Shown here in pieces: positions 24,477 to 34,510 of a DNA stretch of 64,000 bases. Source of the DNA: a virus; the IMG/VR virus record IMGVR_UViG_3300023184_000090, positions 1 to 64,000 of that record. The stretch is one strand, 5' to 3'. Position 1 is the stretch's first letter; each line of letters starts with the position of its first letter. The position numbers and the translations under genes are program-made. The notes beneath the pieces were generated by a model. It searched no databases, was not told the origin of the DNA, and was given only the letters and a program-made list of their open reading frames with translations.

Positions 24477-25881
24477 ACAGTTTGCGCAACGAATACAAGT
24501 TGCGACTAACTTAAAGCATGCCACTCCGGAATGGCAAGCCGCGATCAAAGCGCGTCTTAAGTGGCTCTCAATAGCAAGCAATCATCAAATCACGCCTAAG
24601 GGCGATTGGTGGAGCATCTGGCTCTTGCTTGCTGGTCGTGGCGCTGGCAAGACGAGGTGCGCGGCTGAATGGACGTGGTGGGAAGCGTGGACGAAGCCTA
24701 AGACTCGTTGGCTTGTATCAGCCCCTACATCCGGTGACGTTCGTGATGTGTGCTATGAAGGCGACTCAGGCTTGATGAGCGTGTTACCTTCGGTATTAAT
24801 CGACAACTACAACAAGTCACAGCATGAGATCACATTGGTCAATGGGTCGATCATCAAAGGCATTGCCGCGTCTGAGCCAGAGCGCTTTCGAGGCCCACAG
24901 TTTCACGGTGGCTGGCTTGACGAACTGGCGGCTTGGCACTACCTTGATGACGCATGGAACATGCTGCAATTCGGCATGCGACTTGGCAAGAAGCCTCGTA
25001 TACTCTGTACCACGACACCGAAGCCAAAGCCATTGATCGTCGACTTGGCGAACCGTGACGGCGATGACGTGATCTACACATCAGCATCGACGTATGACAA
25101 CATGCACAACTTGGCGCCAAGCTTCAAGGCACAGATCCTTCAGTACGAAGGCACCAAACTCGGACGCCAAGAGATCTATGCCGAGATCATCGACCCTGAG
25201 GAATCAGGCATCATCAAGCGCGACTGGTTCAAGCTGTGGTCAAATGAGAAGCCACTGCCACAGTTTGACTACGTCGTTCAGTCATATGACTGTGCCACAA
25301 GCGACAAAACAGCCAACGACCCAACCGCATGCACCGTGTGGGGCGTGTTCAAGCCTAGTGCTGACAAGTCGGCGTCTGTGATGCTGATCGATTGCTGGGA
25401 GGAGTACATACAGTACCCTGACCTACGGAAACGAGTCATCGAAGAGTCAACATCGATATACGGCGACGAGAATGAGTTTGGGCACGGTAAGAAAGTCGAC
25501 CTTATACTGATCGAGGACAAGTCGGCAGGCATCAGCTTACTGCAGGATTTGCAACGAGCCGGGCTTCCTGTTCGTGGCTACAACCCAGGGAATGCTGACA
25601 AGATGACCAGGCTCAACCTAGTCGCACCGATCATCCAGCGAGGCAAGGTCTATGTGCCTGAATCCTCGAAGAACGAGGGGTGCGCTAGAACGTGGGCCGA
25701 GGCGCTGATCAGTCAGGTTTGTGCGTTTCCTGAAGTTCGGCATGACGACCTAACCGACTCGATGTCACAAGCCTTGCGTATTTTGCGTGACATGGGGCTC
25801 ATCAACATCGATCCAGTGTATGATCCCAACGACTCGTATGACGAGGATCGTCCAGTAAGGGTGAACCCATATGCCGTTTAA
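24454..25881 (+). CDS. terL: Terminase large subunit (ATPase-nuclease)
   Basis: 475 aa. ATPase: Walker A LLAGRGAGKT near residues 58-67 and Walker B WLDELAAW near 153-160, with the TTTPKP coupling motif near 187. Nuclease (RNase H fold): first Asp in SYDCATSD near 276, second acid in LIEDKSAG near 350-357, third in HDDLTDS near 430. It pumps DNA into the procapsid and cuts concatemers. All catalytic residues appear intact. Resembles the Terminase_6 group. Confidence 0.95.
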   Translation: MPSPTIAEQFAQRIQVATNLKHATPEWQAAIKARLKWLSIASNHQITPKGDWWSIWLLLAGRGAGKTRCAAEWTWWEAWTKPKTRWLVSAPTSGDVRDVCYEGDSGLMSVLPSVLIDNYNKSQHEITLVNGSIIKGIAASEPERFRGPQFHGGWLDELAAWHYLDDAWNMLQFGMRLGKKPRILCTTTPKPKPLIVDLANRDGDDVIYTSASTYDNMHNLAPSFKAQILQYEGTKLGRQEIYAEIIDPEESGIIKRDWFKLWSNEKPLPQFDYVVQSYDCATSDKTANDPTACTVWGVFKPSADKSASVMLIDCWEEYIQYPDLRKRVIEESTSIYGDENEFGHGKKVDLILIEDKSAGISLLQDLQRAGLPVRGYNPGNADKMTRLNLVAPIIQRGKVYVPESSKNEGCARTWAEALISQVCAFPEVRHDDLTDSMSQALRILRDMGLINIDPVYDPNDSYDEDRPVRVNPYAV

Positions 25882-25884
25882 ACT

Positions 25885-28800
25885 ATGACAGCCGTTTACA
25901 GCCCTGAAGGCGTCTTCTTGTATGATGACGGTGAATCAGACACCGATCAGTCGCAATTCGAGCTCAACAAACGGGCTGAAACAAAGCAAAGCCCTCTTGC
26001 AAGCGTAACGGAAACGTTTAAGAACATCGCAACACAGTTCAACCCACTGCTGGTTGGAAAGGCAGGGCAAGATGCGGCTAAAACACTTCTTATCTCACCA
26101 CTTGCGGCACCTGCATCAATCGTTAGTTCAGGTCTCCAACATCTCAATGCTATGCCTGGCGTTGCACTTAGACGAGCCCAAGGCGACGAAGAAGGCGCTA
26201 AACGCATAGAGCAGTCATTGCCGTCGCCGGATGATGTCAACATAAGCTACCAAAAAGCGTTGGCACCACAAACTCAAGCCGGTGAGTCATTCAATGAAGG
26301 GCTGTCCAAAGTCATGGAAGCATCTAAGCTTCCGCATGTGTGGCCTATGGGACCAAAAGGCATGATGTCAAACATGGTCGGCCTCGAAGAGCGTCGTCCT
26401 TTGATGTCACCGAACGATGTGCGTGTTCTTGGTGCCCAAGGCGTAAACACAGCACGTGAGATTAGCGCTATACCGACCGACTTTGCTAACTGGCGCGACG
26501 CCCACATAGTACGCGAAAGCCCGGTTCGTGGTGAAGGCTCAACAACGTTTGGCGGGCAACTAGGTCAAGCAGCTGAATCACTTGGCGACACAATGGCAAG
26601 GCGTGAGATGCAAGGGCTTACGCCTATTCCAGGCTTGCCAGCTGCTTTACAACCTGACACTAAGATGTATGCGGTTAGACCTGAAGGCTCGAGACTGAAT
26701 ACATTCTTTCCGACTGTTCCGCCTGAAGCAGGCAACTACCAGCCTCGCGTTAATCCGGTAGCCGACATCATAGCAACAGCAGCTTACATACCCACAGTCG
26801 ATCCTGTTTTAGATCCGACGCAAGTTTTTGACACGGCGAGAAGACAGCTTGAAGGGCCTGCTGTTGATAGCTGGCAGGAATTTGAAGCAAAGAAAGCGGA
26901 AGAGCTGTACCCCGATCTCGACCCTAGAGACAGACTAAATGCGGTGAAGGTTGCAAACTACGGTGATGGCACAGGCAACGACTATGCTAAGCTTGAAGCA
27001 CAATGGTTTGATGAGTGGCGCAACTCGCCTGAAGGCATTGCTGCTGGTGCACAACGACTTAATAGCACCGAAGACGTGTCTAATATGCACAAGTCGGCTA
27101 TAAAGTGGCTTGATACAGTGTTCACCAACTTTATCGATAAGCAGTGGGGCACCGCAAACAACGAAGTTGTTAAGCTTGCAGAGAAAGGGCTTACAGTAAC
27201 GCCTGCAGAAGAGCTAATTAACGGAAGTACTACAAGGCCCACTAATGCGACGCAAACCGAGCGAATTGCAATGGGGTTGGATCCTCAAGGGTCATATGCA
27301 AAGACACTTCGTGCCGCATCACAAAAAGTAGAAGACTTAAACCGGCAGCTTACAGAGTTAGAGCAGGAAAAGACTCGAGCAGGATTAGCCGCTCAAGCAC
27401 GAGGCATTAGACCTGCCGAAGATGAAGCATTTGTAGCTGCTAGTCGTGAAGTAGATAGGGTTTCAGCTGCGCATGACAAAGCCATGACTGCTTGGCAAAA
27501 CCAGCAGTTGGCATATAAACTTGAGACAATGGCTGACAACTCGGTTGTTAAGCGGCTAGCATCCGGCGCTAGAGAAGACTTAGTGCAGCATGAGCGACAG
27601 TTCTACCCTACGCTTGAAAAGACACCAGGCGATGAGTCAGTGTATTTGCTTATGTCTACTCAACCTGCATTAAGCACTATTGCTAGTGAGTTTTACCAAG
27701 ACGTAATGTCAGGCAAGATCAAACGAGACAAGATGCCAAATAGCGTTGGCCAATTCGTTAAGAAGAATGCTCAAGCTAGAATCATGCTGGAGAACCAAGC
27801 TAAAACCGCTGAAAAAGAGCGCAAAGAACAGTTTGTTGCGGCGCTAATGACAAGAATGGAAGCTATACCTGAATCAAACAAGGTAGGCAGCATTGGGGTA
27901 AGCGTGATCACAAAGGATCTAGGCTTACAAAACGTTAAGCACGAGTTCTCAATTGCAACAGCTGTTTGTGACTTCTGTCTTGGCGAAGGCGGCTCAGCCA
28001 AAGATGGCACAAGGAACTTATTCTCAGGCAAGAAGCAGAACTATGAGCCGCAAGTAAACCCCATTACAGGCGAGCCCAACCCGCTTGCTAGGTCGCCTCG
28101 CATGACGTACATAAATGACGTCATGAAGGACGGAGGCGTAATGTGGATCATCAATGAAGCTAATACGGGATTGCCAGAAGGCGCCATACATCTAAAAAAT
28201 CTAGGCAATGGCACATACAATATTGCAGGTGTTTATGGTCACAATAACGGGCCGATTGCACCAACACACTCATCCTCAATTGCTGCATTCATGAACAAAA
28301 ATGCTGACCAAATTAACCAAGTCAGCGAAACGCTAAGAAATCATGCGCATGTTAGGGACATGCTTAATAAGTCTGATCGGCAAGCAATGAAAGCCGACTA
28401 TAGACTAACGGAGGACGAAGCAAGAATAATGTCTGAAGAAGGCACTCGGTTTGTGTCGATCTCAGATGCGAAAAAAGTCATTGAAGACTTTAGACAAGCA
28501 AGCGGTGTTTATCAACGCCCTGAAGCAACAGCGCCTGCACTGCAAGCGCCTCCGGCGCCTGCGCCTCGAGAGGTGTTTCAACTGCAACCGTTCTTCGACT
28601 CAGTTCGTAGAGATGTAAGTGCTCAAGTAGGGGATCGTGTAGAGACAATCGCGTATCGAATTTCAGAGTTCTTTAACCCTAACCGAGACCCCGAAGGCTA
28701 TGCAAACGCTCTTCGTGAGGCGGCACAACGAGAGCCAGTTGGGCTTGTTGAAATTAGTCTAAATGAGCTTGCTGAAGAAATCGATATGCACTTTCAACGA

Positions 28801-31083
28801 CAGCAGATCGGTGAGTGGGAACCTGATGATCAGCCCGGCGATCGTGCCTTGGCCTTGCAACGATCAACTTTGGCTGACGTAATTCAGCAAGGCGACGTTA
28901 ATAATTTACGAGCAATGGCATTTGCAATGAGAGGCGACAACCCTAATGAGTTTTGGTCTTACTTGCCTCGTGTCGAGCGCGATGCTGCAGTAGAAGCAAT
29001 TAACGAACGAATACAAGCAGTCGAAGCTCTTGCAGCAGACTTCGGCATAAGAGCGGTTACAGAAGACTTGTACGAGACTGAACGTCAGCCAGGTGGTGAT
29101 GTTAATTTGCCTGGCTTAGAAGACACTTTAACTGCTTTGCGTAATGGCACTATAGATCATCCGGCATTTCAAGAGCTTCCGGTGGCATTGCGTCGAGTGG
29201 CAATGAACCAAGTTGCTGAGATGCTGGATGAGAGAATACTTCCTCTTCGAGAGCCTGTAGTCGATGTAGACGAAGAAGCAGCTTTGGCGGCATTCGACAA
29301 TGCCGACCAAGTATATGACGATGCCGACTTTAGACCAGCCGACTTAGCGCAAGAGATCTTTGACGATGCCGACGGAGATCGCGGGGAGTTGGAAGGGCGG
29401 ATTGAACAGCTAAGAGAAGGGGCTGGAGATTATGCAGCAATTAATCGCCTTCCTGACGAATACCGAGAGCTTGCAATGGACAGAGTCGCTGCTCAGCTTA
29501 GCCGGCTGTTAATAGACGACGAAGCTCGTCTAATGGGTCAAGCAGATGAAATTGCAGATTCAATTGTTAATATTTTCCAAGGGCAAGTTGACGAAGGCGA
29601 TCACCTTACAACACGCGACGTCAATAATTTGCTTGATGAATTCATACAAGATGAACAAGGGTTTCTGGATTCGATAGGCATTGACATTGACGAATACAGA
29701 GCGCTGTTTAACACGGATTTCGGCACGGATGAAGTAGCTCGACGAGTTCGTCGATGGGCAAATGACAACTTGCCTCAACCAAATAGACGAGGCCCATTCC
29801 AGCCGGGTGGCGCATCCGCTGTTCGTGGCATGCCGCTAGGCAATTTAAATATCACCCCTTCAATCACTGCTCAATCACTTAAAGGTCCTGACACACAGCC
29901 CGTAAGCAACTTCTTGCAGCAGGTAAAGAGTCTGACTGGCACCACCAAAGAAGGATTGGCGACAGGTTTAATGGCATTTGAGAACATGGAGCCTAGTCGA
30001 CGAATGACCAAAGCCGAGTTTGTTCGTGAGTTGCTACCTTCAAGCTACGACATTGTAAGTTTGCAAGGTTCTGCTGACGACAACGCACACTATCGAGACA
30101 TGGCAGAAGAGCATGTAGCAGATGAACCTGAATCTGTGCTGGATCAAATGGATATATCTGATCAATACCACGATGAAATACTAGATGTCGTTGTATATGA
30201 TACTCTAGCATTTGAAGATTTGTCTTCAGGCGCAAAGAAAGCGCTCAAGAAGAAAAACATCACCGACTATGATTCGTTATACGTCGCGCATGCTGAAGCG
30301 TTTAAAGCCGTAGTAGAAGCAGGCATGGAATATCTTGCTGATATGGATGGCACACAAGTTGCAGATGAAAAAGGTTTTACATATGCAAGGACTCAACGTT
30401 TGGCGCTAGATAGTATGGGAGACGAGTACAGTGAGTTTGGCGTTACTCACCCAGATCAACAAGGCACTTATCATCACTTTACTAAAGCGCCTGAGGGCCT
30501 GATCGGCCATGTCAGGGGCACATACAATCCTGATGGGCTTGAAGTAAAGACTACAGATGCTGATATATTCACAACAAAGCCCAATAGCTATGTTATTGAA
30601 GAAATTCAGTCAGATGCACAAAAGAATTCTCAGCAAGTTGCTCATTTGCATCAGGTTCACGGGGTGTTATTTAAAGCTGCAATTCAAAAAGCGTTAGAGT
30701 CTGGCGCAGACGTAGTCTATTTGCCGACAGCTAAAATCATTGCAGCTGAAAGACCTGATGTGCAAGGTTGGGAAGCTAGACCAGATGACCGAGGCTTAAC
30801 TATGCAAGTGCCAATACGTAAAGACACAACAAGCAAGTTTAAGCCAATTTATGACCAAGCAATCGTTAAAGAAGGCTTAAAGCCTTTGCTTAAAATACCA
30901 GGCGTCACATCTAAGCTTGTAAGCGACGGTGACTACCACGAGATCAGCTTCACACCAGAAGCGAAAGAGCACATCCTTAATGGACCAGGGCAAACGATCC
31001 CCGGGTATGCAAAAGGTGGTACAGTCCAAAGACCAGCTACATTGGACGATATGAAGTTTGCACTTATGATGCGGAGAGCATAA
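25885..31083 (+). CDS. Giant polyvalent virion protein between terminase and portal
   Basis: 1732 aa; no clear ribosome site, so probably coupled to terL (4-base gap). Long charged helical stretches alternate with small domains. Near residue 694 AVCDFCLG with following KQNY resembles the Cys-rich core of PcfJ-like modules in such proteins. Around 1567-1580 YVIEEIQSDAQ followed by an all-helical segment matches a recurrent domain of large polyvalent phage proteins (EExQSD type). The C-terminus ends with YAKGGTV near 1708-1714, a motif shared with several virion proteins. Likely packaged and injected, or a capsid-associated enzyme platform. Exact activity unknown. Confidence 0.7.
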   Translation: MTAVYSPEGVFLYDDGESDTDQSQFELNKRAETKQSPLASVTETFKNIATQFNPLLVGKAGQDAAKTLLISPLAAPASIVSSGLQHLNAMPGVALRRAQGDEEGAKRIEQSLPSPDDVNISYQKALAPQTQAGESFNEGLSKVMEASKLPHVWPMGPKGMMSNMVGLEERRPLMSPNDVRVLGAQGVNTAREISAIPTDFANWRDAHIVRESPVRGEGSTTFGGQLGQAAESLGDTMARREMQGLTPIPGLPAALQPDTKMYAVRPEGSRLNTFFPTVPPEAGNYQPRVNPVADIIATAAYIPTVDPVLDPTQVFDTARRQLEGPAVDSWQEFEAKKAEELYPDLDPRDRLNAVKVANYGDGTGNDYAKLEAQWFDEWRNSPEGIAAGAQRLNSTEDVSNMHKSAIKWLDTVFTNFIDKQWGTANNEVVKLAEKGLTVTPAEELINGSTTRPTNATQTERIAMGLDPQGSYAKTLRAASQKVEDLNRQLTELEQEKTRAGLAAQARGIRPAEDEAFVAASREVDRVSAAHDKAMTAWQNQQLAYKLETMADNSVVKRLASGAREDLVQHERQFYPTLEKTPGDESVYLLMSTQPALSTIASEFYQDVMSGKIKRDKMPNSVGQFVKKNAQARIMLENQAKTAEKERKEQFVAALMTRMEAIPESNKVGSIGVSVITKDLGLQNVKHEFSIATAVCDFCLGEGGSAKDGTRNLFSGKKQNYEPQVNPITGEPNPLARSPRMTYINDVMKDGGVMWIINEANTGLPEGAIHLKNLGNGTYNIAGVYGHNNGPIAPTHSSSIAAFMNKNADQINQVSETLRNHAHVRDMLNKSDRQAMKADYRLTEDEARIMSEEGTRFVSISDAKKVIEDFRQASGVYQRPEATAPALQAPPAPAPREVFQLQPFFDSVRRDVSAQVGDRVETIAYRISEFFNPNRDPEGYANALREAAQREPVGLVEISLNELAEEIDMHFQRQQIGEWEPDDQPGDRALALQRSTLADVIQQGDVNNLRAMAFAMRGDNPNEFWSYLPRVERDAAVEAINERIQAVEALAADFGIRAVTEDLYETERQPGGDVNLPGLEDTLTALRNGTIDHPAFQELPVALRRVAMNQVAEMLDERILPLREPVVDVDEEAALAAFDNADQVYDDADFRPADLAQEIFDDADGDRGELEGRIEQLREGAGDYAAINRLPDEYRELAMDRVAAQLSRLLIDDEARLMGQADEIADSIVNIFQGQVDEGDHLTTRDVNNLLDEFIQDEQGFLDSIGIDIDEYRALFNTDFGTDEVARRVRRWANDNLPQPNRRGPFQPGGASAVRGMPLGNLNITPSITAQSLKGPDTQPVSNFLQQVKSLTGTTKEGLATGLMAFENMEPSRRMTKAEFVRELLPSSYDIVSLQGSADDNAHYRDMAEEHVADEPESVLDQMDISDQYHDEILDVVVYDTLAFEDLSSGAKKALKKKNITDYDSLYVAHAEAFKAVVEAGMEYLADMDGTQVADEKGFTYARTQRLALDSMGDEYSEFGVTHPDQQGTYHHFTKAPEGLIGHVRGTYNPDGLEVKTTDADIFTTKPNSYVIEEIQSDAQKNSQQVAHLHQVHGVLFKAAIQKALESGADVVYLPTAKIIAAERPDVQGWEARPDDRGLTMQVPIRKDTTSKFKPIYDQAIVKEGLKPLLKIPGVTSKLVSDGDYHEISFTPEAKEHILNGPGQTIPGYAKGGTVQRPATLDDMKFALMMRRA

Positions 31084-31084
31084 C

Positions 31085-33610
31085 ATGGCTACAGAAATGC
31101 CGATCCCACAAGACTACAACCGCTTTGTAGGTCCAGTTTCAGAGGAAGAGGAAGACGATGACGTTTCCGTCTTTGACATGTTCGACAAAGCCGAAGATGA
31201 TGTTGAAGAACTGGAAGATGGGTCGGCAATCTTTAAGCTAGGCGATAAAACCCTAGGCCCAGATGAAGATGCTGATTTCTACGCCAACATGGCAGAAACA
31301 TATGACACCGTTGAGCTCGGTCGTCTTGCAATCCGATACTTGGACCTCATCGACAAAGACAAAGAGGCACGCGAGGAGCGTGACAAGCAGTACGAAGAAG
31401 GACTACGAAGGACGGGGCTAGGAAACGATGCACCCGGTGGTGCAACATTTAATGGCGCATCGAAAGTGGTCCATCCGATCATGGCAGAGGCCTGCGTTGA
31501 CTTCTCTGCAAGGGCGATCAAGGAACTATTTCCACCTGACGGCCCAGTTCGCACAAAGATCATAGGCGAAGTGACCGAAGAAAAGACTGCACGTGCAGAG
31601 CGTAAGCGCGACTACATGAATTGGCAGTTGACCGAGCAGATTGAGGAATATCGGGACGAGCTTGAACAGCTGCTAACTCAACAGCCTCTTGGTGGCTCAC
31701 AGTACCTCAAGATGTGGTACGACGAGAACAAACGACGACCCTGTGCTGAATTTATACCTATAGATAACATTTATCTACCTTACGCATCGGCTAACTTCTA
31801 TACTGCAAGCCGCGTTACCGAAGTCAATGACATTACGCAAGACGAGTTTGAGGTGCGGATCGATAGTGGGTTGTACATTGATGTAGACTTCTATACGTCA
31901 AGCCAAGAGCCTGAAGAATCAAAGGCTAAGAAGGCAAATGACCGGATCGAGGGTAAGAAAAGCCAGTCGATGAACGTTGACGGTGTGCGTCGTGTGTTCC
32001 ACATCTACACGTGGTTGGAGATGGATGACGACAGCAAGTCGCAAGGCGTGCGTGCCCCTTACATCCTCATGATCGATGAGCTGACACGTGAAGTGGTTGG
32101 TTTGTATCGCAACTGGGAAGAAGGCGATGAGGACTACATCAAACTTGACTGGTTAGTTGAGTTTAAGTTCATTCCTTGGCGCGGCGCTTATGCAATTGGC
32201 TTGCCACACTTGATTGGCGGACTTAGTGCTGCATTGACCGGTTCATTGAGGGCGCTGCTTGATAGTGCGCACATCAACAATGCGCCTACGATGCTGAAGC
32301 TGAAAGGCGCTAAGATCTCCGGCCAATCGCTTACAATTGAGCCTACACAAGTTGCTGAAATTGAAGGTGCACCAGGCGTTGATGACATTCGCAAAGTTGC
32401 AATGCCGATGCCATTTAACCCACCTTCGCAAGTGTTGTTTGAATTGCTCGGCTGGTTGTCAAATGCGGCAAAAGGTGTAGTTACTACATCGGAAGAGAAG
32501 ATTGCAGACATCGGGTCCAATGCACCTGTTGGAACTACGCAAGCATTGATTGAGCAAGGCGCTGCGGTGTTCAGTGCAATTCATGCGCGTATTCACAACA
32601 GTCAAGCACGTGTTTTGAAGATTCTCGGTCGTCTAAACCGCTGGTACTTGGATGAGCAACGAAAAGGCGAGGTCGTTGAAGATCTTAAGATCACCAAAGA
32701 AGACTTTGATCGCAATTCGGACATCATTCCAGTTTCGGACCCGCACATCTTTGCTGAAACGCAGCGATATGCACAAATCCAAACGCTTGCAGCACGTGCA
32801 CAGGCAAACCCTGATTTGTACAACCGCTTAGCTGTTGAGAAGCGTATTCTTAAGCAAATCAAGTTGCCTGACGTCAATGAGGTCTTACCGGACCCGCAAG
32901 ATGTGAAGGAGATGAACCCTGCTCTGGAGAACGTTGCAATGACGTTAGGCAAACCAGTTGGTGCATTCCCGCCACAAGATCACTTGGCTCACTTACAAAT
33001 TCACCTGGATTATTTACGTGATCCTGTATATGGCAGTAACCCGATTATTGCGCCTACATTCGTTCCTCATTGTTTAGAACACGTGAAGCAGCATTTGACG
33101 CTATGGTACCTAAACCAAGTTGACGGGTACGCATCTGTTGCGCTAGATAGGCCGTTCAACGTGCTTAAAGAACAGAAGTTGCCACATGAGGCTGACAAGT
33201 TGCTCGGTGCGGTTGTGCAACATGTGCACCAAGACATTCAGGAAACTTTAAGCGGTGTTACACCTATCATTCAACAAGCGATGGACATGCTTAAGAAACT
33301 GCAAGGTCAGCCACCGATGGATCCTGCAACACAAGCATTTGTCCAAACCAGCATGGCAGAGACGCAACGTAGGGCACAGAAAGACCAGGGCGATTTGCAA
33401 CTAAACGTTGCCAAGCTTCAGCAGCAAGACAGCCAGCAGGCAATTAAAGTGCAAGCTGACATGATACAAAACACTGAGAATAATCTCACGCAGGAAAGAA
33501 TCAAGTCGGCAGAGCTTACGCGTGATGCAGCCAGCTTGCAACATGAGCAGTTACAAACTGCTATTAACGCGCAAAATGAACTTCAACAAACTTTAGGAGG
33601 TCCACAATGA
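31085..33610 (+). CDS. Portal protein, P22-like
   Basis: 841 aa. A very acidic N-terminus (SEEEEDDDV) precedes the portal body: DFSARAIKELFPPDGPV near 145, GGSQYLKMWYD near 200, and the wing and crown with IGLPHLIGGL near 360 and TTSEEKIADIGSNAPVGTTQALIEQG near 460. The last ~150 residues are a Gln-rich coiled coil, like the barrel of P22-type portals. Forms the dodecameric ring at the capsid vertex through which DNA passes. Starts one base after the giant protein's stop. Confidence 0.9.
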   Translation: MATEMPIPQDYNRFVGPVSEEEEDDDVSVFDMFDKAEDDVEELEDGSAIFKLGDKTLGPDEDADFYANMAETYDTVELGRLAIRYLDLIDKDKEAREERDKQYEEGLRRTGLGNDAPGGATFNGASKVVHPIMAEACVDFSARAIKELFPPDGPVRTKIIGEVTEEKTARAERKRDYMNWQLTEQIEEYRDELEQLLTQQPLGGSQYLKMWYDENKRRPCAEFIPIDNIYLPYASANFYTASRVTEVNDITQDEFEVRIDSGLYIDVDFYTSSQEPEESKAKKANDRIEGKKSQSMNVDGVRRVFHIYTWLEMDDDSKSQGVRAPYILMIDELTREVVGLYRNWEEGDEDYIKLDWLVEFKFIPWRGAYAIGLPHLIGGLSAALTGSLRALLDSAHINNAPTMLKLKGAKISGQSLTIEPTQVAEIEGAPGVDDIRKVAMPMPFNPPSQVLFELLGWLSNAAKGVVTTSEEKIADIGSNAPVGTTQALIEQGAAVFSAIHARIHNSQARVLKILGRLNRWYLDEQRKGEVVEDLKITKEDFDRNSDIIPVSDPHIFAETQRYAQIQTLAARAQANPDLYNRLAVEKRILKQIKLPDVNEVLPDPQDVKEMNPALENVAMTLGKPVGAFPPQDHLAHLQIHLDYLRDPVYGSNPIIAPTFVPHCLEHVKQHLTLWYLNQVDGYASVALDRPFNVLKEQKLPHEADKLLGAVVQHVHQDIQETLSGVTPIIQQAMDMLKKLQGQPPMDPATQAFVQTSMAETQRRAQKDQGDLQLNVAKLQQQDSQQAIKVQADMIQNTENNLTQERIKSAELTRDAASLQHEQLQTAINAQNELQQTLGGPQ

Positions 33611-33888
33611 CTGAAGCAATTCCCGCCCACAAAAAGATGGCCATGGGCATCACAGACGGTAATGTGATGAAAAAAGGCGGCAAAGTTCGTAGATACGCCA
33701 ACGGCGGTAGCGTTATGCCTGAAAAGGGTGTTGATAAGCTCATCAACAAGAACGGACCCATTAAGCCTATGAAAGCGACAGGCGAGAAACTTGCAACCTT
33801 GAAAAAAGGTGGTCCTGCCAAAAAAGGCATGGGTCTCACTATCATGGTTGGCGTCCCCATGAAGCGTTCGGCAGGTCGAGGCAAGTAA
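33607..33888 (+). CDS. Small basic KGG-motif protein
   Basis: 93 aa; AGGAGGTCCACA before the ATG is the strongest ribosome site in the window. Contains KKGGKVRRYANGGSV near residues 20-34 and LKKGGPAKKGMG near 63-74. Basic, with no recognised fold, ending KRSAGRGK. It sits between portal and GroES genes, so is probably a virion or head-assembly protein. The KGG motif recurs in five other proteins here. Confidence 0.7.
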   Translation: MTEAIPAHKKMAMGITDGNVMKKGGKVRRYANGGSVMPEKGVDKLINKNGPIKPMKATGEKLATLKKGGPAKKGMGLTIMVGVPMKRSAGRGK

Positions 33889-34077
33889 TTGACTTCGATC
33901 TCCGACTTCATTGGTCGTATTAAGGCGCAGCAAGCCAAGATTGGTGATTCCCTTGTACAAGGGTTCGTCACTAACTTTGAGACTTACCAGCGGTTAGTCG
34001 GCCAGCACCAGGGCTTGGAAGAAGCCTTGAATATCATCAACCAACTCTTAGAAGAGGACAAAAAAGATGTCGAATGA
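33889..34077 (+). CDS. Small helical protein with TTG start
   Basis: 62 aa. TTG immediately follows the upstream stop, with GAGG 7 bases before. Predicted helical throughout (FIGRIKAQQAKIGDSLVQGF, then ALNIINQLLEEDKKD). Its stop lies inside the GroES gene, 10 bases after that start. Similar tiny proteins stand between portal and chaperonin in related phages, but I know no function. Confidence 0.65.
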   Translation: MTSISDFIGRIKAQQAKIGDSLVQGFVTNFETYQRLVGQHQGLEEALNIINQLLEEDKKDVE

Positions 34078-34489
34078 CATTATTGAACAAACGCTTGAAG
34101 AGGCGTTTCCTATCGTTGAACCTTTGATGGCACCGTATGGTGCTCGAGTCCTCGTGCAATTGAGGGCTGTGAAAGAAAAGGTCACGAACTCCGGTATCGT
34201 ATTGGTCGAAGAGACCAAAGAGACGGAAAAGTGGAATACTATGATCGGAAAGGTCATCGCGATCGGTCCGCTAGCATTCCGCAAGCGAGAAAGCATGGAA
34301 CCATGGCCAGAAGGTGCTTGGGCACAGGTCGGCGACTTCGTTCGTGTCCCGAAATGGGGCGGCGACCGTTGGGAGGTTGATTTTGATCAAGATGGAAGCA
34401 AAGGGAAGGCCCTTTTCACCTTTTTCAATGATCACGAGCTGATTGGCAAGGTAACGGGTGATCCGCTTGCAATTAAGGCATTTATTTAA
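34067..34489 (+). CDS. Phage GroES-like co-chaperonin
   Basis: 140 aa. Cpn10 features: APYGARVLVQ at residues ~22-31, the mobile-loop region TNSGIVLVEE near 42-52, GKVIAIGP near 65, then VGDFVRVPKWGG and the closing strand. Longer than host GroES by ~40 residues, mainly in loops. It would cap host GroEL and help fold the capsid protein, as T4 gp31 does. No GroEL gene is present. It lies among head genes, which agrees with that role. Confidence 0.85.
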   Translation: MSNDIIEQTLEEAFPIVEPLMAPYGARVLVQLRAVKEKVTNSGIVLVEETKETEKWNTMIGKVIAIGPLAFRKRESMEPWPEGAWAQVGDFVRVPKWGGDRWEVDFDQDGSKGKALFTFFNDHELIGKVTGDPLAIKAFI

Positions 34490-34510
34490 GGTTTTCGAAA
34501 GGAGAACTGT

